DNA from: Flavobacteriales bacterium
GTDB taxonomy: Bacteria; Bacteroidota; Bacteroidia; Flavobacteriales_D; Parvicellaceae
DNA length: 37,351 nucleotides
Direction of reading: 5' to 3'
Assembly: GCA_024635865.1 (NCBI GenBank)
Contig: JAGXIB010000206.1
Span: 1 to 37,351, forward strand
The position numbers and the translations under genes were made by a program. This document shows positions 33,225-37,351 of the stretch, piece by piece (within the stretch, counting starts at the first letter, position 1; every line of letters starts with the position of its first letter). The notes under the pieces were generated by a model. It saw only the letters and a list, made by a program, of their open reading frames with translations, was not told where the DNA came from and did not search any database.

Positions 33225-34406
33225 TTAATCTCCGTCGTTGTCTTGGTAGGTTACTAGAACCCCAAGAGCAGAAGTTAAATCTACTTTAATTAGTGGAACT
33301 AATTTTTGCATCTCTTGATAGGTAGCTAATACTTCTGTAGAATTATTAACAACTTCGAAAGAAAGTGGGTTTGAATGAGAGTTTAAGGCTGTTATAATCT
33401 TAGTAATTTGTGTGTCGATTGTTGTTTCTAATGCGTTGCCATTTGCATCTTTAGCGGAAACAAAGTTAATGTAGTCGTCTAACCCTTGTCCTGTTTCATT
33501 AGAAGAAAACCCATTTCCTTTTATATATTTTCTCATGGCTTGCATTGTAGCTTCAACAAATTCAATGGAGTATCCAGAGTAAAACCCTTCTACGTGTCCT
33601 GGCATTGCTTGTTGAGAAAACCCATTAAAGACCCCAGCTGGTAATCCTACTTTACCTTTTCTTACGTAAGTTTCAAAATGAGAACTTAAGGCATTAACTA
33701 AATTACTAACTGCACTTCCTTGAGAATTGTTTGTATTGTTGTTTTTAAACGCTTCGCTGTAGGTAGCGTTCCAATTTAATAAAACAGTTGAAGCATTTGT
33801 TTTTAACTCATCAGAAATGGCAGTAAGGTAATCTTTCGCTGCTACATTATTCATAAAGTAATCTATGACGGCTTGTTTATTAGCTCCTGTTCCAAATAGT
33901 AAATAGTCGATTGCTTGTAAGCCCTTTGCATCAAAATTGCTTGGAATTTGAAGGTCGTAAGTTCCAGTTGAGATATTAGAGTTTATCAAAACAGTGTCAA
34001 CTGGAAAAATATTTGTTTGTGCTTTTAAGCTAATGTCTTTTGCTGGTCCAAAGTCTATAAAAGCAACCGACTGCCAATCAATACAGGCCTGCTTCCAGCT
34101 TAGCCTTAGTTCTTGTAATGTTGAGGTGGATGGGCTGGTGTTAAATAGGTTAACTTTACTTTTTAAGTTAGTAAGCGTCAATTCATAATTAGAATATGCT
34201 GGAATAATGTAGTTCTGTGCAATATTGGTTAACATTGTCGCTCTATCATAATTTCCTACAACATTATAGTCGCAACTTCCGTCATCTTTTTTTGCTTTAT
34301 TGTCGTAGTTACTAGCAGTTGAATCGGTACACCCTTTTCTTTTACAACCTACTGTTGTTAAGCTAGCAATTACTATTATTCCAATTAAAAGATTCTTCAC
34401 ACTCAT
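33225..34406 (-). CDS. Imelysin (M75) family lipoprotein
   Basis: This is a periplasm-facing lipoprotein of 393 residues. The signal ends in a lipobox (LTTVGC), followed by a short linker GCTDSTASNYDNKAKKDDGSC bounded by cysteines. The imelysin domain (about 55-370) has the signature strings WQSVAFIDFGPA and AKGLQAIDYLLFG, and MPGHVEGFYSGYS. Imelysin and EfeO/IrpA-like proteins are tied to iron uptake in several bacteria; peptidase activity is doubtful in most. The domain is C-terminally complete. It lies 22 nt after the DUF4856 gene and shares its N-terminal linker. Confidence 0.92.
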   Translation of the reverse strand: MSVKNLLIGIIVIASLTTVGCKRKGCTDSTASNYDNKAKKDDGSCDYNVVGNYDRATMLTNIAQNYIIPAYSNYELTLTNLKSKVNLFNTSPSTSTLQELRLSWKQACIDWQSVAFIDFGPAKDISLKAQTNIFPVDTVLINSNISTGTYDLQIPSNFDAKGLQAIDYLLFGTGANKQAVIDYFMNNVAAKDYLTAISDELKTNASTVLLNWNATYSEAFKNNNTNNSQGSAVSNLVNALSSHFETYVRKGKVGLPAGVFNGFSQQAMPGHVEGFYSGYSIEFVEATMQAMRKYIKGNGFSSNETGQGLDDYINFVSAKDANGNALETTIDTQITKIITALNSHSNPLSFEVVNNSTEVLATYQEMQKLVPLIKVDLTSALGVLVTYQDNDGD

Positions 34407-34428
34407 ATAAAATTATTTGAAATGTTTT

Positions 34429-35649
34429 CTAAAGGTTAGGAACATAACTGGTTAAGTTTGTTTTGCTAGCAATATTATCTATAGCTATTTGAAGGCTATT
34501 TAAAGTTACGTTATTAAAGTCTGTTCCTATCGTAACTAATACATTATTTATGTCTGTTGATGACATTCCTCCGTTACTTGCTCTGTATCCATACTTTAGC
34601 CCTTCAAGAAAAGCTACAGCTTCAGAGATAACATGATTTCTAGTTGTGGCATTTGCAATGTTTGCTTTTGCTACTTTTAAATAATGAATTGCAGAAGCCG
34701 CTCCAACTTTTTCCATTTCTACATTAATAATAGCAACTTGGGCATCTCTAGTTGTATAATCTTCGTTTGATATTGCTGCTCTTCCTTTTCTAAATGCTGC
34801 AGCAATTTTTGTGGCAGAACCTAAAACCCCTTCTCTTGAGTTGGCGTATTCTCCCCAAAACCTATCTGTTCCATTAGTTGGAAAATCTATTTCAGAAGTA
34901 AAATATCCATAAGCTTCATCCCAGTGGTGTTCCATCGTAGTGTAATACTTTCCATTAGCAGCGTCAACTGCTGCAGTATTGTCGTCAGTAGAAATATTAG
35001 CTAAGTAATTCATGGTCATTTGGTTCGTAAATACAGCTCCCATTAATCCTTTTTCAATTAACTGTGTGTATTCTTGACCTTCTCCAGACATTAAATAAGG
35101 TCCTTTTACTCCATCGTTAGGCCATACTCCTCCAGTTCCGCTAGCTCCATTTTCTTGTCCCGATGTAGTCGTAGCACTTAATGTTCCAAGAGCATCCATA
35201 TAGTTTTCAAAAGTTGTTTGTACTCCTACATCTCCACTTGCTGTTTTACTTTTTAATTGTTTAGAAGACCCTGTCATTCCCAAAGAATTAAGATCAGTCC
35301 AAGTATATCCAGTATTTGAATACATGTCTTTTAAGGTCTGTGCATTAACTGCCGTTCCAGCAGTATTAGCTGTTTTCATGTAAGCAACCATTTCGCTTAG
35401 CATATCCAGACGTTCTTTCTGGCCGCTAAAACTTACTGTACTGTTTCCATTTTCATCTTTATAAACATAAGAGGTTGGAATAGAGTAAGTTTCTTCTTCT
35501 GAAACAGTAAACTCACAGGAACCGTCATCTTTCTTAGCCTTTTGACTATAGTTGGTTGCGTTAATATCGGTGCATCCTTTCTTTTTACAACTTGTTGCTA
35601 AAATTAGGCTTCCTCCTAATGCAATTAACATTAATTTCTTTACTTGCAT
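34429..35649 (-). CDS. DUF4856 domain lipoprotein
   Basis: This is the first gene of the metal-uptake operon, 406 residues. A lipoprotein signal (LIALGGSLILATSC) is followed by GCTDINATNYSQKAKKDDGSC, nearly identical in layout to the linker in the neighbouring imelysin protein. The DUF4856 part begins around YVYKDENGNSTVSFSGQKERLDML and contains NQMTMNYLAN, HHWDEAYGYF and RFWGEYAN segments rich in His, Asp and Glu, which could bind metal. DUF4856 proteins usually accompany imelysin genes in Bacteroidota. The precise role (metal capture or delivery to the receptor) is inferred from context. Confidence 0.88.
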   Translation of the reverse strand: MQVKKLMLIALGGSLILATSCKKKGCTDINATNYSQKAKKDDGSCEFTVSEEETYSIPTSYVYKDENGNSTVSFSGQKERLDMLSEMVAYMKTANTAGTAVNAQTLKDMYSNTGYTWTDLNSLGMTGSSKQLKSKTASGDVGVQTTFENYMDALGTLSATTTSGQENGASGTGGVWPNDGVKGPYLMSGEGQEYTQLIEKGLMGAVFTNQMTMNYLANISTDDNTAAVDAANGKYYTTMEHHWDEAYGYFTSEIDFPTNGTDRFWGEYANSREGVLGSATKIAAAFRKGRAAISNEDYTTRDAQVAIINVEMEKVGAASAIHYLKVAKANIANATTRNHVISEAVAFLEGLKYGYRASNGGMSSTDINNVLVTIGTDFNNVTLNSLQIAIDNIASKTNLTSYVPNL

Positions 35650-35682
35650 GTGCTATTATTTAGATTAAATATAAATAGACTG

Positions 35683-35713
35683 CAAATATAGAAGCGATCA
35701 TTAGAAATTACAA
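35683..35713 (-). promoter_or_regulatory. Promoter of the DUF4856-imelysin-HTTM-TonB receptor operon
   Basis: On the minus strand TTG, a 20-nt spacer and TATATTTG match the Bacteroidota promoter exactly. The leader to the ATG at 35649 would be about 30 nt. It is the best promoter in the window. Confidence 0.67.
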
Positions 35714-35730
35714 TACCTTTTTTAGGGTAT
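35713..35730. promoter_or_regulatory. Inverted repeat overlapping the -33 element (possible operator)
   Basis: ATACC, 8 nt and GGTAT form an inverted repeat that starts on the -33 TTG of the metal-uptake promoter and extends upstream, where a repressor or activator would bind. It does not resemble a classical Fur box (GATAATGATAATCATTATC). The arms are short, so chance is possible. Confidence 0.35.
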
Positions 35731-35803
35731 ATTTTTTTCTTAGCTCAAGACTTACGTTAAAATTCAAGCGAAAAAGAGCAAGGGTTTTGTTAGAAAAAAG
35801 CGA

Positions 35804-36406
35804 TTAAAAAAGTTCTTTTACATTACTGCTAAATAGTTTAATGGCGATGGCTAATAAAATAATACCGAAAACCTTTTCTAAAACAGCTATGCCAGCTTCC
35901 CCTAAAATACGTTCGATACGTTTAGTCATAATTAAAACTATATATACCAGTAGCATATTAATCAATATTGCAATTAAGATGTTTAATTGATGAAACTCCG
36001 CTCGCAAAGAAATAATAGAGGTCATTGTTCCTGCTCCAGCAATTAAAGGAAATGCTAAAGGAACGACAGACGCTACCTTTGCTTTTTTCTTTCCTCCAGG
36101 GTCATTATGTTTAAAAATTTCTACCCCTAAAACCATTTCTAGTGCCATAAAGAATAACACAAATGAACCAGCAACAGCAAACTCATTTGTTCCAATTCCA
36201 ATAACTCCTAAAAGACTTTCTCCTAAAAAAAGAAAGGCTACCATAATTGAGAAAGCAACAATAGAAGCTTTTATTGGACTTATTTCTCCTGCATTTTTTT
36301 TTATTTTAATAATAATAGGAATAGATCCTACAATATCTATTACCGCAAAAAGTACCATTGATGCTACACCAACTTCTTTTAAATCAAACCCTAATTCTGA
36401 AAACAT
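35804..36406 (-). CDS. MarC family integral membrane protein
   Basis: This is a 200-residue inner-membrane protein with six hydrophobic segments typical of MarC/UPF0056 (VGVASMVLFAVIDIVGSIPIII, IKASIVAFSIMVAFLFLGE, FAVAGSFVLFFMALEMVLG, PLAFPLIAGAGTMTSII, IAILINMLLVYIVLIM, FGIILLAIAIKLF). The conserved PLAFPLIAGAG segment is present. Family members were once linked to multiple antibiotic resistance, but that has not held up and the function is unknown. Its ATG overlaps the purN stop by 1 nt (TAATG), so the two are translationally coupled. Confidence 0.9.
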   Translation of the reverse strand: MFSELGFDLKEVGVASMVLFAVIDIVGSIPIIIKIKKNAGEISPIKASIVAFSIMVAFLFLGESLLGVIGIGTNEFAVAGSFVLFFMALEMVLGVEIFKHNDPGGKKKAKVASVVPLAFPLIAGAGTMTSIISLRAEFHQLNILIAILINMLLVYIVLIMTKRIERILGEAGIAVLEKVFGIILLAIAIKLFSSNVKELF

Positions 36407-36996
36407 TATTTTTTAGTTATAAACTGTTCTATAGTAATTGGAAAATTCTCTTTTTCTAATTTGCTTATTTTTTCTTGCAAGGACAGAAGTGTTTCACTTT
36501 CGTCAATAGAGCATGTTGCTTGCTTAATTATTTTTCCATCATCATACTTTTCATTGACTAGATGAATGGTTATCCCTGTTTCTTTTTCTTTATTTGCTAA
36601 TACCGATTCATGAACATGTCTCCCGAACATTCCCTTTCCTCCATACTTAGGTAATAATGAAGGGTGAATATTTAGAATTTTATTTTCGAAATTAGAAATA
36701 AGGTTCTCTGGAATTTTCCAAAGGAAACCAGCCAATATAATGTAGTCTATTTGCTCAGACTTTAAGAGCCTTAAAACATTATTGGATTCAAAGAAGTCAT
36801 GACGATTAAAAGGTAAAGCTTTTATGTTTGCTTTTTCAGCATGAACTAAAGCTCCTGCATTTTTTTTGTTCGATAATACAATGGTAACTTCAACTATTTC
36901 TGAACCTTCAAAATAATTAATAATATTAAAGACATTACTTCCTGATCCAGAGGCAAATAATGCGATTCTTTTTTTATTATTTTCTGTTGTTTTCAT
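36406..36996 (-). CDS. purN: Phosphoribosylglycinamide formyltransferase
   Basis: The enzyme transfers a formyl group from 10-formyltetrahydrofolate to GAR in purine synthesis. The track start adds nine residues; ATG at 36996 (MKTTENNKKRIALFASGSGSN) fits the promoter and gives 196 residues, normal for the family. The N-terminal RIALFASGSGSNVFNI binds the phosphoribosyl substrate. The catalytic region has the conserved NIHPSLLPKYGG (Asn and His catalytic), KETGITIHLVNEKYDDG (Asp catalytic) and the folate-binding AGFLWKIP. It is the first gene of a pair with marC. Confidence 0.94.
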   Translation of the reverse strand: MKTTENNKKRIALFASGSGSNVFNIINYFEGSEIVEVTIVLSNKKNAGALVHAEKANIKALPFNRHDFFESNNVLRLLKSEQIDYIILAGFLWKIPENLISNFENKILNIHPSLLPKYGGKGMFGRHVHESVLANKEKETGITIHLVNEKYDDGKIIKQATCSIDESETLLSLQEKISKLEKENFPITIEQFITKK

Positions 36997-37020
36997 TGCC
37001 TTTGGTCTTGAAATTGGGCG

Positions 37021-37028
37021 CAAAGGTA
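37021..37028 (-). promoter_or_regulatory. -7 element of the purN-marC promoter
   Basis: TACCTTTG on the minus strand matches TAnnTTTG and is followed by GC, as is common in this phylum. It lies 25 nt upstream of the purN ATG and overlaps the upstream start used by the track, which argues for the later start. No TTG is seen at the expected distance. Confidence 0.5.
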
Positions 37029-37088
37029 AGAATACATTTAACTTAGTTGTATTATTTATTTGTTAAGTATTTGTAATTTTAAAAAGTA

Positions 37089-37351
37089 TTAAGCTCTCTC
37101 ACCTAATTCAATCACTTCTAAATCTTTAATGTTTCCTTTATCTAGTGTAAAGCGAAGCATTGTTCTAACCTTATGAAATCCATGAATTCCGGCAGCACCA
37201 GGGTTCATGTATAACATTTTTAACTTTTTATCCATTTGGACTTTACAAATGAGGGAATGTCCACAAATAAATAGTTTTGGAGGGTTTTTAGTTATTTCGT
37301 CTCTTATTAGATGGTTGTAAGCATATGGTTTTCCTCCTATGTGTGTGATCC
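37089..37351 (-). CDS. YfcE/MJ0936-type metallophosphoesterase (partial, 5' end outside window)
   Basis: This frame enters from the right edge and ends at TAA (37089-37091), giving the last 87 residues; it is not in the track. The C-terminal half of a YfcE-like phosphodiesterase is clear: ITHIGGKPYAYN, PPKLFICGHSLICKVQMD, LYMNPGAAGIHGFHKVRTML. The family normally reads GHSH or GHTH here, with both histidines binding the catalytic metals; this copy has GHSL, encoded CTC. Otherwise the sequence looks intact. The gene is upstream of purN on the same strand, separated by about 90 nt with a new promoter. Confidence 0.8.
   Translation of the reverse strand, partial: ITHIGGKPYAYNHLIRDEITKNPPKLFICGHSLICKVQMDKKLKMLYMNPGAAGIHGFHKVRTMLRFTLDKGNIKDLEVIELGERA

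Noticed and set aside
35683-35730. Fur box upstream of the metal-uptake operon
   Set aside because: I looked for a GATAATGATAATCATTATC-like 19-mer and found no convincing match; only the short ATACC/GGTAT repeat is present.
1-37351. tRNA, rRNA, CRISPR array, phage or plasmid genes
   Set aside because: I saw no tRNA-like cloverleaf motifs, no rRNA-like sequence, no regularly spaced repeats and no integrase, transposase or replication gene.

Overview
The window looks like ordinary chromosome from an AT-rich Bacteroidota species, most likely a marine member of the Flavobacteriales (Crocinitomicaceae/Cryomorphaceae-like). The evidence is a type IX secretion (T9SS) C-terminal sorting domain, TonB-dependent receptors with carboxypeptidase-regulatory-like N-termini, DUF4270, DUF4856, HTTM and imelysin lipoprotein-type genes, and little Shine-Dalgarno signal. 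Many gene starts are also preceded by the Bacteroidota -7 element TAnnTTTG, sometimes with TTG about 20 nt upstream. I saw no rRNA, tRNA, CRISPR array, insertion sequence or prophage. No gene-free stretch exceeds 300 bases; the longest (26352-26638) holds a probable unlisted 56-codon ORF and several hairpins.

Layout: 1-5503 is on the minus strand, with a LytTR response regulator and its propeller/Y_Y_Y LytS-type histidine kinase, then a LamG-like T9SS-secreted protein and a partial secreted coiled protein. 5631-12886 is on the plus strand: a TonB receptor with a CxxC in its plug, overlapped by a secreted thioredoxin; a mannose-1-phosphate guanylyltransferase with a penicillin-acylase-family hydrolase; and an exported protein with a divergent T9SS-like tail. 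13030-17572 is minus: a PagL-like outer-membrane protein, an acyltransferase and pheT. 17766-19180 holds a bacilliredoxin and OxyR, convergent and sharing one long terminator. 19293-23283 is a minus operon (short starch-synthase-like protein, DUF4270 lipoprotein, glmS) ending at a strong terminator. Divergent from it, panC, panD and a flippase-like membrane protein (23443-25673) run toward rsmI.

26418-28572 holds the small membrane ORF, an LVIVD-repeat lipoprotein and an outer-membrane barrel protein. 28573-29376 is a small accessory-looking pair: a DUF5677-like protein and an unlisted 42-aa lipoprotein. 29435-35649 is a four-gene minus operon (DUF4856 lipoprotein, imelysin lipoprotein, HTTM membrane protein, FecA-like TonB receptor) that looks like an iron or other metal uptake system with a clear promoter. 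35804-37351 holds marC, purN and the 3' part of a metallophosphoesterase gene.

The least explained items are the metal-uptake operon with its duplicated cysteine-bounded lipoprotein linker beside an HTTM protein, the start-codon-straddling alternative hairpins at 26414-26455, the degenerate starch-synthase-like protein, and the metallophosphoesterase with GHSL in place of GHSH.
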